NCBI RefSeq assembly: GCF_900112045.1
Contig: NZ_FOJW01000016.1
Coordinates: 1 to 64,000 of the forward strand
DNA: 64,000 bases
Direction: 5' to 3'
From: Lentibacillus halodurans
GTDB taxonomy: Bacteria; Bacillota; Bacilli; Bacillales; Amphibacillaceae
Shown here: positions 1 to 8,272 of the stretch, piece by piece
Layout: each line of letters starts with the position of its first letter
Position numbering within the stretch: the first letter of the stretch is position 1
Made by a program: the position numbers and the translations under genes
Notes under the pieces: model-generated
The model's input: the letters and a program-made list of their open reading frames with translations, nothing else
Databases searched by the model: none
Told to the model about the DNA's origin: nothing

Positions 1-415
1 GTCCAGCATGCCTTTCCGGTTCCGGCGGCTGAAAATCTCCTGTTTCAATCTGTTTCAGCTGTGAAACAAGTTCCCGGACATCCATGCTGCCATCTCCACC
101 ATCTCGGATCGCCTCAACCATGTCTTCCAACGATTGCACTGCCAGAAACATGACATCCATCACATCTTCCGTCACGTCCAATTCCTGATTTCTGATCTGA
201 TCGAAGACATTTTCCATTTGATGGGTTAAAGCGGCAATGTCATGAAATGCCATTGTTCCGGCCATGCCCTTCAATGTATGGGCTGAACGAAAAATGTCAT
301 GGACGATATCCGGATTCTCCGGATTCTGTTCGAGTTCTAATAAATGATGATTGATGGACTGCAGGTGTTCATCACTTTCGTCAAGGAATACATCAAGATA
401 ATCACTGGTATCCAT
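1..415 (-). CDS. cheA: Chemotaxis histidine kinase CheA, N-terminal part (runs off left edge)
   Basis: Only the first ~138 codons are in the window. The ATG at 413-415 follows a G-rich ribosome site (AGGGGGG). The translation begins MDTSDYLDVFLDESDEHL and contains the HPt (P1) phosphoacceptor signature RSAHTLKGMAGTM, whose histidine (near residue 47) is the residue phosphorylated by the CheA kinase domain in this family. CheA is the cytoplasmic sensor kinase that passes phosphate to CheY and CheB downstream of chemoreceptors. The domains that would prove kinase function (P2 to P5) lie outside the window. No other chemotaxis gene is visible here. Confidence 0.93.
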   Translation of the reverse strand, partial: MDTSDYLDVFLDESDEHLQSINHHLLELEQNPENPDIVHDIFRSAHTLKGMAGTMAFHDIAALTHQMENVFDQIRNQELDVTEDVMDVMFLAVQSLEDMVEAIRDGGDGSMDVRELVSQLKQIETGDFQPPEPERHAG

Positions 416-595
416 TTCAACCCCCCTATCTATTAATCAAGCAACAGGTTATGAACTGACATCGATACATGAAGGAAATGTTTAAAACAGATCAATAAAT
501 TGCCTTTTTTCTAAATCATGGGTTAATAGAACCATTTCTTTTTAACTATTATAATTACTATATCGACAAATTTTTTACAAAGTTAAACACAAAAG

Positions 596-762
596 GTGAA
601 ACTTCATTCAGCGGGCTGCTTCGACGCACAGGACGTGACGAACTTAGCCTGCCTGGGAGCTGTTCCCCCACAGTTTTTACGTTTACCCTGCAAGCACGAA
701 GCGGGAAACTTACTGGCTGCAACTGATTGACAGGCATTCCCTATTCAATTTTTCACCTCTTT
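596..762. repeat. Dispersed intergenic repeat, copy 1 (GTGAAACTTCATTCA head)
   Basis: The 399-bp gap between cheA and the ATP-grasp gene has no convincing ORF. It holds an element starting GTGAAACTTCATTCA, followed by TTCGACG and ACAGGACGT blocks and a TTAGCC block. The same head and blocks recur at 47794, and the head alone at 55621 (with one C for T). The element ends with TTTCACCT (about 755-762), an inverted match to AGGTGAAA at its start, so the transcript could fold end to end. Function unknown. Confidence 0.6.
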
Positions 763-814
763 AGTCGATATATGAAATAGGATCATATTTGATATTTTAT
801 AAGGAGCATAAGAC

Positions 815-3283
815 ATGGCCACATTAAAAGAGAAGCAACTTCCGCAAACATTACATATTATCGATACATTAATAGAAGCTGCTGACCATTTTTCTGATTT
901 GGTGAAACAGAAAAACCTTAACCAGAGTATTTATATATTCAGCTCCATTGTTGACGGATTCAGTGCAATAGAGAAAACCTTAGCGAAAACAAAATCTGAT
1001 GAAATGAAGCAAAATAAAGAAAGCATTGAACGCAGTATTCACTTCATAGCTAAACAGATGGAACAAGGAAACTTTTTAAAAATTTCGGAAGTCATCCAGT
1101 TTTCCCTGATGCCGCAGTTTCGGGAATTAAAACGGACATTTGAGGCCTGCATCCCAGGTGAACAAGCGACAGAACCCATTACAATCGGGGTTTATTCAAG
1201 CAGGGCCAATCCTCGTATCGCCTATCCGGAAGAACGCATTAACGCCTATGTCGAGGAAGCGGAACGTCAAGGTGTCGATTTGATCTTTTTTTCTTCAGAA
1301 GATGTTGATTTTGAAAACAAACAAATCAATGCCGACATTTTCAAGGCCAATGAATGGCAGAAAATGGTTTCTCCTTTTCCGGATGTCATCAATAATATTG
1401 CACCAAGCTCCCGCATTCAGCAGACCCGTACGGAACGGAAGCTGCGGCGTGAACTGCCCTTCACCAGTTTCTATGTCGGCAATAAATTTCACTTGCCAAA
1501 GAAATTGGTGAAATACAGGAAATATGCGAATCTGCTGGTTCCATTCAAAATGTGTCGTCATGAAAACATCATCCATGAATTCATGCAGGAAAATAAAATT
1601 GTCGTCTTCAAGCCGATTATGGGACGCCGAGGCGAAAACATCTTCTTTGTTGAAAAAAGGGGCAACAGATATTCATTGCTGGATCACAAAAAGGAGCAAA
1701 TCATCGGTCAGGAAAAATTTAACGAATGGCTTCATAAAGTTATTTTAAAACGTAAAAACAGTTATTTAGTTCAGCGTTATATTCATTCCCGCACCAAAAG
1801 TGACGAACCGTTCCATATTCGGGCACACGTTCAGAAAAATGGCGATGGATCTTGGCAATTGACTAAAATCTACCCACGTGTCGGCAGCAAGAAGAGTAAT
1901 CTCAGTAATATCGCCAATGAAGGGAGAATTGAAGAACTCGGACCATTTCTGGAAAGAGAATTTGGCGGGCAAGGCAAAGAATACGAACAGAAAACACTGG
2001 AGATTGCCATAGGCTTAACACGGCATCTTGATCATATTCATGGGCTGGCCTTGGATGAGCTGGGAATTGATCTGACCATTGATCAAAATGGCCGCTTCTG
2101 GCTGCATGAGGTAAACAACGGACCACAAACCTTATTTCATGAGAAGGAACGGGCGGCCAACACCGTCGCTTATGCAGCGTATATCGCCAAAAATGGCATT
2201 GTGCACACAAATGAACTGGCTGAACGAAAGCCGATAAAAGATCAATTTGAATCTCGTTACACCAATTTAACATGGGTTGAATCAACTGAACAGTCTCGGA
2301 TTGGAATGCTAATGCAGAACAATGAACCTGACGAATTAGCTGTCTCATGTGCCAGAACCGCCCATAATGAAAGTGTGGACTTTTTCTATTTCACACCGAA
2401 AGATATTGATTTTGATGAAATGGTAATCAGAGGCTATTTTTATGAAAATGCGAAATGGATACCTAAAGTCGTGGAATATCCGGATGTGATTTACGACCAT
2501 CTCAGGATGAGAGGGACAAAACGATATCGAATTATCTATGAAGAACTGGAAGAGATACCGTTTACGAATGAACTATCGGTGAATTCAGTTAGCCGGTCAA
2601 ACATTTATGATCACTTGACAGATGCGAACGATTTAAAGGATGTTACGATACCCTATCAAAAAGTCAGTCGTGTCAAGGATATACTTCATTTTGTAGAACA
2701 GTTTGGAGACGTTATGTTAAAACCTGATCGCAGTGCTTCTAAGGATTGCTATTGCATATCAAAATCAGCTATCGATCATTACATGATGTCTGATGAAAAA
2801 AAGAATAAGCAATACAGCGAAATAGGTTTGACACAGCACTTAAGGGAAAAGATTAAAAAGGGAAGCTTTGTTGTTCAGCAGCATGTTAAAACACTGACAA
2901 CAGACGGACAATCATCTAACATTCGGATACACATGATGAAAGACGGGAATGGCGAGTGGTCGCTTGTGAGCAGTGATCCGGTTTTGGAACATGATGGCAG
3001 CAGCAGAACGGACAATGAAAACAATTGGCTTGTTCAACATTATGGCGAAAAATGTGCAGAGAATCTTAAAAAGCAACTGCCAGCTTTATCACACAAGATT
3101 GTAACAGTCCTTGAAAGAATCCATGCTGAACACTTTCATGTTGTAACACTGGATTTCACTGTTGATGAAAAAACGGACCTCCGTTTCGTTGAAGCTGATT
3201 TTGATAACCGTGGTATTGATGATGTTAAGACAGCGCAGCACGCTATAGCTTATGCAGTTCATTTGAGTGAGGGTCAGATATAA
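815..3283 (+). CDS. Tandem YheC/YheD-family ATP-grasp protein
   Basis: The 822-residue protein has three parts. Residues 1-115 form a predicted helical N-terminal region. Residues ~122-460 form a YheC/D-like ATP-grasp module with a phosphate loop (FKPIMGRRGEN, 265-275) and metal-binding acidic residues (D419, E432, N434). Residues ~495-815 form a second, shorter YheC/D-like module. In the second module the glycine-rich loop is replaced by LKPDRSASKDCY (635-646), and the E-x-N metal motif reads E793-A-D795, so it looks catalytically degenerate. YheC and YheD are endospore-coat-associated proteins in Bacillus; single-module proteins are about half this length. The substrate is unknown. The start has a good ribosome site (AAGGAG). 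Confidence 0.82.
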   Translation: MATLKEKQLPQTLHIIDTLIEAADHFSDLVKQKNLNQSIYIFSSIVDGFSAIEKTLAKTKSDEMKQNKESIERSIHFIAKQMEQGNFLKISEVIQFSLMPQFRELKRTFEACIPGEQATEPITIGVYSSRANPRIAYPEERINAYVEEAERQGVDLIFFSSEDVDFENKQINADIFKANEWQKMVSPFPDVINNIAPSSRIQQTRTERKLRRELPFTSFYVGNKFHLPKKLVKYRKYANLLVPFKMCRHENIIHEFMQENKIVVFKPIMGRRGENIFFVEKRGNRYSLLDHKKEQIIGQEKFNEWLHKVILKRKNSYLVQRYIHSRTKSDEPFHIRAHVQKNGDGSWQLTKIYPRVGSKKSNLSNIANEGRIEELGPFLEREFGGQGKEYEQKTLEIAIGLTRHLDHIHGLALDELGIDLTIDQNGRFWLHEVNNGPQTLFHEKERAANTVAYAAYIAKNGIVHTNELAERKPIKDQFESRYTNLTWVESTEQSRIGMLMQNNEPDELAVSCARTAHNESVDFFYFTPKDIDFDEMVIRGYFYENAKWIPKVVEYPDVIYDHLRMRGTKRYRIIYEELEEIPFTNELSVNSVSRSNIYDHLTDANDLKDVTIPYQKVSRVKDILHFVEQFGDVMLKPDRSASKDCYCISKSAIDHYMMSDEKKNKQYSEIGLTQHLREKIKKGSFVVQQHVKTLTTDGQSSNIRIHMMKDGNGEWSLVSSDPVLEHDGSSRTDNENNWLVQHYGEKCAENLKKQLPALSHKIVTVLERIHAEHFHVVTLDFTVDEKTDLRFVEADFDNRGIDDVKTAQHAIAYAVHLSEGQI

Positions 3284-3310
3284 CTAGCTTCCTAAAAACG
3301 AATAGATTGA

Positions 3311-3347
3311 ATAAGAAACCATTGGCAGTGTCCGGTGGTTTCTTATT
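3311..3347 (+). terminator. Rho-independent terminator after the ATP-grasp gene
   Basis: The inverted repeat ATAAGAAACCA / TGGTTTCTTAT encloses a 14-nt loop about 28 nt downstream of the stop codon. The T tract after the stem is weak (ATTT). Confidence 0.6.
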
Positions 3348-3394
3348 TCACAGGACTGACCGTACAAATCTTGTCACATCTTCCTCCCTGATAA

Positions 3395-3530
3395 CTATCC
3401 GGTCAATTTTAGTGAGATACCGCCACTTTTATATTGTTATTCGTTCAGGAAGGGAAACCACTTTTTGAAACATTCCGGCCACTTGAGTAATTATCCAGCT
3501 GATTTGGTGAATCATTCGGAATACATGATT
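3395..3530. repeat. Degenerate ~21-bp intergenic array, locus 1
   Basis: The 365-bp gap before the AtoE-like gene has no ORF of note but shows spaced units starting ATCCGGTCA, ATTCGTTCA, ATTCCGGCCA, ATCCAGCTGA and ATTCGGAA. The last three are about 21 bp apart. The consensus core is ATTCGGTCA followed by T-rich sequence. The same core recurs near 5034, 40090 and 58490. Confidence 0.4.
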
Positions 3531-3648
3531 CCACGAGTAGAATCATACACCTAAAACAAGCTCTATTTGACGTTATGTCGAATTTTTTGCTAGTTTGATA
3601 GATAAGTAATAAGAAACGCTTACACATAGAACACAGGGGGAATGAAAA

Positions 3649-4980
3649 TTGAAAACACTAACGGCATTATTTGACCGGATGGTGCAGCGGTATTTACCCG
3701 ATGCTTTTCTTTTTGCCATCATCCTAACGATCATTGTTTTCTTTCTGGGAATGGGTGTTATGGGCAGTTCACCCATTGAGATGGTTGAATATTGGGGTAC
3801 AGGCTTCTGGGATTTGCTTGAATTCGCCATGCAAATGTCGCTGATTGTTGTGACCGGATACATCCTGGCAAGCACACCGTTTGTTCGTAACATTTTGCAG
3901 AAAATCAGCACACTGGCCAATACACCCGGTCAGGCGATATTGCTGGTCACATTTGTGGCTTCTGTCGCCTGTCTCATTAACTACGGATTCGGGCTTGTTG
4001 TTGGAGCACTCTTAGCTATCCATGTGGCAAGACGTGTTACATCAGTCGATTATCGATTGCTGATGGCCAGTGCCTACAGCGGCTTTTTGCTTTGGCACGG
4101 TGGACTTTCGGGATCAATTCCGTTACTGGTTGCAACTGATGACCATTTTTTAATGGACACGATCGGGACAGTACCGGTAACGGAAACACTTTTCAGCAGC
4201 TTTAATCTATTCATTGTACTTTTCTTGCTCCTGACATTACCTTTCATCAATTGGTATTTAATGAAAGCCCGTGATCCTTTCACAAATACAGATGCGTCAA
4301 CATGGGATACGAAAGATTATGAGGATACTGAAGAAGAAACAATACCTGCCAAAAACCGAACACCGGCAGAAAGTCTGGAAAACAGTCAAATTATTTCGCT
4401 TATTATCGGAATCATGGGACTCGCGTTTATCATCTATCATTTTACGCAAAACGGCTTTGACCTAAACCTTAATATCGTCAATTTCACTTTCCTTTTCCTG
4501 GGGATTCTGTTCCATAAAACACCACGGCGCTTTTTGAACAGTGTCACGAGTGCGGTGCAAAATGCCGGGGGAATCATTATCCAATTCCCGTTCTATGCAG
4601 GTATTATGGGCATGATGGTTGAGTCGGGACTGTCACAGGAGATGTCGATGTGGTTTGTTAGCATATCAAATGAAATGACCCTGCCGTTATTTTCGTTCAT
4701 CAGTGCCGGCATCGTTAATTTCTTCGTCCCATCCGGCGGCGGTCAATGGGCGGTACAAGGACCCATTATGGTACCAGCTGCTCTGGAGATTGGTGCAGAT
4801 ACAGCGAAAACCGCAATGGGTGTCGCATGGGGAGATGCATGGACGAACATGATACAGCCATTTTGGGCATTGCCGCTGCTCGCGATAGCAGGTTTAAAAG
4901 TTCGTGACATCATGGGCTTTTGTGCCCTGATTCTGTTTTACAGTTTCATTCCGATTTCGATAGGTCTATTGTTCTTTTAA
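3649..4980 (+). CDS. AtoE-family short-chain fatty acid transporter
   Basis: This 443-residue polytopic membrane protein has about 11-12 hydrophobic segments and the family's characteristic stretches: LLWHGGLSGSIPLL (~147-160) and a FVPSGGGQWAVQGPIM loop near residue 360. AtoE-type proteins are proposed importers of short-chain fatty acids such as butyrate and acetoacetate. The start is a TTG at 3649, eight bases after the ACAGGGGG ribosome site; the ATG seven bases earlier (3642) is out of frame. No acetoacetate or butyrate catabolic gene is adjacent, so the actual substrate is inferred from family only. Confidence 0.88.
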   Translation: MKTLTALFDRMVQRYLPDAFLFAIILTIIVFFLGMGVMGSSPIEMVEYWGTGFWDLLEFAMQMSLIVVTGYILASTPFVRNILQKISTLANTPGQAILLVTFVASVACLINYGFGLVVGALLAIHVARRVTSVDYRLLMASAYSGFLLWHGGLSGSIPLLVATDDHFLMDTIGTVPVTETLFSSFNLFIVLFLLLTLPFINWYLMKARDPFTNTDASTWDTKDYEDTEEETIPAKNRTPAESLENSQIISLIIGIMGLAFIIYHFTQNGFDLNLNIVNFTFLFLGILFHKTPRRFLNSVTSAVQNAGGIIIQFPFYAGIMGMMVESGLSQEMSMWFVSISNEMTLPLFSFISAGIVNFFVPSGGGQWAVQGPIMVPAALEIGADTAKTAMGVAWGDAWTNMIQPFWALPLLAIAGLKVRDIMGFCALILFYSFIPISIGLLFF

Positions 4981-4991
4981 AAATAGAAAAT

Positions 4992-5022
4992 GTCCCGGTG
5001 CCATATATGATACCGGGACTTA
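4992..5022. terminator. Terminator between convergent genes
   Basis: A stem GTCCCGGT / ACCGGGAC with a 13-nt loop lies 12 nt after the AtoE-like stop, between it and the convergent EamA gene. It is followed by TTATT. Confidence 0.7.
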
Positions 5023-5033
5023 TTCGTAGTATT

Positions 5034-5110
5034 GACCGTAAAAATACACGTTCGTTTGACGTTTTCAAGCCGAAATCTGGCCGTTTTGGATCAAAATTTG
5101 ATGTTGTCTC
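5034..5110. repeat. Degenerate 23-bp array, locus 2
   Basis: Three consecutive units of exactly 23 bp begin TTGACCGTAAAAA, TTTGACGTTTTCA and TGGCCGTTTTGGA. On the other strand the core reads CGGTCAA, matching the arrays at 3395, 40090 and 58490. Confidence 0.4.
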
Positions 5111-5123
5111 CGGTTTCATCAGC

Positions 5124-6041
5124 TCAAGTCTCAGCAGTCTGCTCTACTTTTCGTTTGCCGAATACCTGCGCAACAGCTATACCGGCAATAATCATCGCCG
5201 ATCCGATCAGAATCCCATTCGTCAACTCTTCACCTAAAATCCACCATCCAAAAAACAGACCAAACACCGGAACAAGTAATGTCGACAAGGTTGCTGTCAC
5301 CATATCAATGATGCTCAAAAGCACAAACCAGACAGTGAAACATAACGCCGATGCCAGCACACCGGTAAATAATATGTAAAAAACGCTTTCGCCAGTCAGT
5401 CTGATCGGATCACCCCATTCCGCAAACAGCGTCGCAATAACGATACCGATTGTTCCAAAAAACATTTGATAGGCTGACACCTGCAGCTGGGTCATGCCTT
5501 CAAGTTTAAGGCGATAATAAACATTAGCACCTGCCCACGATACGGCTGCCACAATGATCAGAAGTTCACCGAATATGGTCGCCGGATCCTGTACAAAAAA
5601 GATATCCCAGCCAAGTATCGTTACAAGACCCAACATACCAACCACAAGCCCAAGAAACTTTCCTCCCGTAATTTCTTCGCCTAAAATTTTTACTGCAAAG
5701 ATACTGCTCCACAATGGCATTGAGTACAGCAAAACAGACGATTTCCCAGCATCGACAAACTGCATCCCGTACATGACAAACGTAAACACAATTGTTGTCT
5801 GCAATATTCCGACAATAATAAGGTGTTTCCACATATTTCGCGCCGGCTTAGCTTTTTTAAGCAGCCAGACAGCAAGCAGTAATACAGCTGCACCGGTTCC
5901 AAACCGAAACGCAGAAAACGTAAATGGCCCCATAAAATTAAGCGAGGCTTTCATGAAAACCCATGCATAGCCCCAAATAATTGTAATAAGCAAAATCAAG
6001 GTCCACACAATCCATCTATTTTTCAATAAAGAATTTCCCAT
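5124..6041 (-). CDS. EamA (DMT superfamily) transporter
   Basis: The 305-residue protein has ten predicted transmembrane segments arranged as two EamA repeats. It begins with a tryptophan-rich first helix (TIIWGYAWVFMKASL) typical of RhaT/YdcZ-like drug/metabolite exporters. The C-terminus is short and charged (GKRKVEQTAET). It is monocistronic and convergent with the AtoE-like gene. Exporters of this family move amino acids or other metabolites; the sequence does not reveal the substrate. Confidence 0.88.
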   Translation of the reverse strand: MGNSLLKNRWIVWTLILLITIIWGYAWVFMKASLNFMGPFTFSAFRFGTGAAVLLLAVWLLKKAKPARNMWKHLIIVGILQTTIVFTFVMYGMQFVDAGKSSVLLYSMPLWSSIFAVKILGEEITGGKFLGLVVGMLGLVTILGWDIFFVQDPATIFGELLIIVAAVSWAGANVYYRLKLEGMTQLQVSAYQMFFGTIGIVIATLFAEWGDPIRLTGESVFYILFTGVLASALCFTVWFVLLSIIDMVTATLSTLLVPVFGLFFGWWILGEELTNGILIGSAMIIAGIAVAQVFGKRKVEQTAET

Positions 6042-6132
6042 AGCCCCAAAACCTCTTTATCTGGCATTATAACATTAGTATAGTCATTTCCGATACGGTT
6101 GGCAATAAATGAATCCAGTGAAACTTAATTCC

Positions 6133-6228
6133 TATATCAATAGACATATATTGACGAGTATGCGCAACTTTTTTAATTCCTGGGTTGGATGGACATTCAA
6201 ATCTTATCGAATTATGATGAATATAAGC
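6133..6228 (+). repeat. Upstream copy (A) of a duplicated ~95-bp leader
   Basis: This stretch aligns without gaps to 6411-6508, roughly 70% identical by eye. Shared blocks are ACATATA, CAAC-TTTTTAA, TTGGATGGAC, TTATCGAATTA and TAAGC. Copy A is not followed by a gene but by a strong terminator. A possible promoter in it is TTGACG and TAATTC with a 17-bp spacer. Confidence 0.6.
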
Positions 6229-6256
6229 TATAAGATTCCCCCTTTTAAAAATATAA

Positions 6257-6290
6257 GGTGTCCCACTTTCATTTGGGGCACCCCTTTTTT
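6257..6290 (+). terminator. Terminator following leader copy A
   Basis: The stem is GGTGTCCC / GGGGCACC (one G-T pair) with a 10-nt loop, followed directly by CCTTTTTT. It sits about 30 bp after leader copy A with no coding sequence between, so it either ends a short RNA or is the leftover end of a deleted gene. Confidence 0.75.
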
Positions 6291-6410
6291 GTATTATTCG
6301 ATTAAATTCCTTACGCGAAAAATATGTTCCTTTTTGCAATCCACTAGCACTTTTTGCTTCGGATCAGCTGCTTTCAAAAATCATACAGCAGTGTCTGAAA
6401 CTTTTCGTCT

Positions 6411-6508
6411 GTATCATTTAACATATAATTATAGACTTTCCCAACGTTTTTAATGCATAAGTTGGATGGACGTACGAACTTTATCGAATTACGCTTAATG
6501 TAAGCCCT
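6411..6508 (+). promoter_or_regulatory. Leader copy (B) immediately upstream of the serine hydrolase
   Basis: This is the second copy of the duplicated leader, ending just before the AAAAAGGAGG ribosome site of the gene at 6528. It keeps the blocks TTGGATGGAC and TTTATCGAATTA. Conservation of a non-coding leader in two copies suggests a functional RNA or a transcription control region. I do not recognise it as a named riboswitch or T-box. Confidence 0.45.
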
Positions 6509-6527
6509 TGCAAAAAGGAGGAAAATT

Positions 6528-8213
6528 ATGAAAAGACGATTGTTGTACACTGTCACTTGTGCTGCTATATCGGCGACTATAATAGCATTAGTTACCACAC
6601 CAGCATTCGCGGAACAGAAACCTTCCATGAAAAAACAAAACAAGAAACACGTGCAAGAACAACCACACCCTACATTCAGCTGGGGATCACCAGGACCATC
6701 ATCACCCGTATTACATCCCGGTTCGGTAAAGGGAGCCGGAATGATGGAGGAACCTTTAAATGACATTGATACAGTCATAGAATCAACGATTAACGATGAT
6801 GTCATGCCCGGAGCGGTTACATTTGTTGCCAGGCAGGGCCATATCGTGCAGCACCAGGCATATGGGAATGCTGTTCTTTACCAGGACGACAGTGGGAACG
6901 AGCTGAACGATCCCATTTCAATGAACAAGGACACGATTTTTGACGTTGCCTCTCTCAGTAAGATTTTCACAACCATTGCAGCGATGAAGTTATACGAAGA
7001 AGGACAATTAAAACTGGATGATCCGGTGGCAAACTATATCCCGGAATTCTCCCAAAATGGAAAAGAACATGTTACCATACGGCATTTGATGACACATACC
7101 TCTGGATTCACAGCCTGGGTTCCACTCTATACGATTGGCGACGCAAGGGAGGACAGGCTGCAGTATGTCTTTGAATATCCATTGGATAACGAGCCTGGCA
7201 CAACGTATACCTACAGTGACTTGAATATGATCACACTTGCCGCCATTATTGAACGGCTTTCCGGCAAAAGACTTGATGATTTCGTCAAAGACAACATCAC
7301 TGACCCGCTGGACATGACAAATACAATGTACAACCCGCCGGAAACACTAAAAGAGCGGATTGCTGCTACCGAATATCAGCCGTCTACAAACCGCGGTCTC
7401 GTCTGGGGCGAGGTTCACGATGAGAACGCCTGGGCACTTGATGGAGTTGCAGGTCATGCCGGTGTTTTTTCCACCGCGAATGATCTCGCAAAACTTGGGC
7501 ACATGATGATCAATGACGGACAATATGGGAACGTCCAAATTCTTCAGCCTGAGACTGTTGAACTTCTCGCTAAAAACCAGTTGCCGCAGTTCCCCGGTGA
7601 TGAACATGGATTAGGGTGGGAAGTAGCCCAAGGCTGGTATATGGATGCGCTATCAGATACATCAGCAATTGGGCATACTGGTTTCACAGGGACATCAATT
7701 GTTATAAACCGGAACAATGACACCATTGCGATTTTATTGACAAATCGTGTACACCCGACACGTGACACCGTCTCAACCAACCCAGCAAGACGGCAACTTG
7801 CCCGCCAGGTTGCTGATGCTATCCCTGTCAGCATTCCGGGTAAAGAGGATGCATGGTTTGCCGGTTACGGCGATAACGAAAACCGGACATTGACGGCAAA
7901 TGTCGACCTTGATGAAGTGACCTCCGTTTCGTTTGATACATGGTTCCGTATTGAGCAGGCCTATGATTCAGGGACTATGGAAATCTCGGAGGATGGTGAG
8001 AACTGGACGAGTGCTGGAATCGAGTTTACAGGCAGCAGCGACGGGTGGCAATCACATGAAATACAAATACCTGCTGAAACCAAGCACATCCGTTTCAACT
8101 ATCAGACAGATGCCAGTACCAATGGGAGGGGATGGTATATTGCCAATGCCCGTCTGGACAATGGGACCCAGCTGAATTTTACAAGTGAGAACTGGGTCAG
8201 GCGAAACTACTGA
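6528..8213 (+). CDS. Secreted serine hydrolase (class C beta-lactamase fold, AmiE/YbbE-like) with C-terminal beta domain
   Basis: The 561-residue protein starts with a classical signal peptide (cleavage near AFA-EQ, residue 28). The serine hydrolase domain (~75-440) shows the S-x-x-K active site S142-L-S-K145, a YSDLN motif at 229-233 and H383-T-G385 in place of KTG. A ~120-residue extension (~440-561) resembles the MAM-like beta-sandwich of M6 'immune inhibitor A' proteases (VSFDTWFRIE, EISEDGENW). In B. subtilis the class C fold protein AmiE (YbbE) releases MurNAc from muropeptides next to murQ and murR. Here the gene is convergent with a MurQ/MurR/ABC operon, so a similar role outside the cell is likely but inferred. 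A penicillin-binding or esterase function is the alternative. Confidence 0.8.
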   Translation: MKRRLLYTVTCAAISATIIALVTTPAFAEQKPSMKKQNKKHVQEQPHPTFSWGSPGPSSPVLHPGSVKGAGMMEEPLNDIDTVIESTINDDVMPGAVTFVARQGHIVQHQAYGNAVLYQDDSGNELNDPISMNKDTIFDVASLSKIFTTIAAMKLYEEGQLKLDDPVANYIPEFSQNGKEHVTIRHLMTHTSGFTAWVPLYTIGDAREDRLQYVFEYPLDNEPGTTYTYSDLNMITLAAIIERLSGKRLDDFVKDNITDPLDMTNTMYNPPETLKERIAATEYQPSTNRGLVWGEVHDENAWALDGVAGHAGVFSTANDLAKLGHMMINDGQYGNVQILQPETVELLAKNQLPQFPGDEHGLGWEVAQGWYMDALSDTSAIGHTGFTGTSIVINRNNDTIAILLTNRVHPTRDTVSTNPARRQLARQVADAIPVSIPGKEDAWFAGYGDNENRTLTANVDLDEVTSVSFDTWFRIEQAYDSGTMEISEDGENWTSAGIEFTGSSDGWQSHEIQIPAETKHIRFNYQTDASTNGRGWYIANARLDNGTQLNFTSENWVRRNY

Positions 8214-8238
8214 ACTTTTTCTCTATTAAATCCGTTAA

Positions 8239-8270
8239 GAAGGGGAACCGCTTAAGCGATCCCCCTTTTT
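8239..8270. terminator. Terminator shared by serine hydrolase and ABC operon
   Basis: The stem is formed by AAGGGG / CCCCTT around CGCTTAAGCG, followed by TTTTT. It lies between the two convergent 3' ends (8213 and 8273). Confidence 0.8.
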
Positions 8271-8272
8271 TC

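Noticed and set aside
1902-2348. A 148-aa minus-strand frame inside the ATP-grasp gene
   Set aside because: It is antisense to a clearly coding gene, has no ribosome site and shows no recognisable protein pattern.
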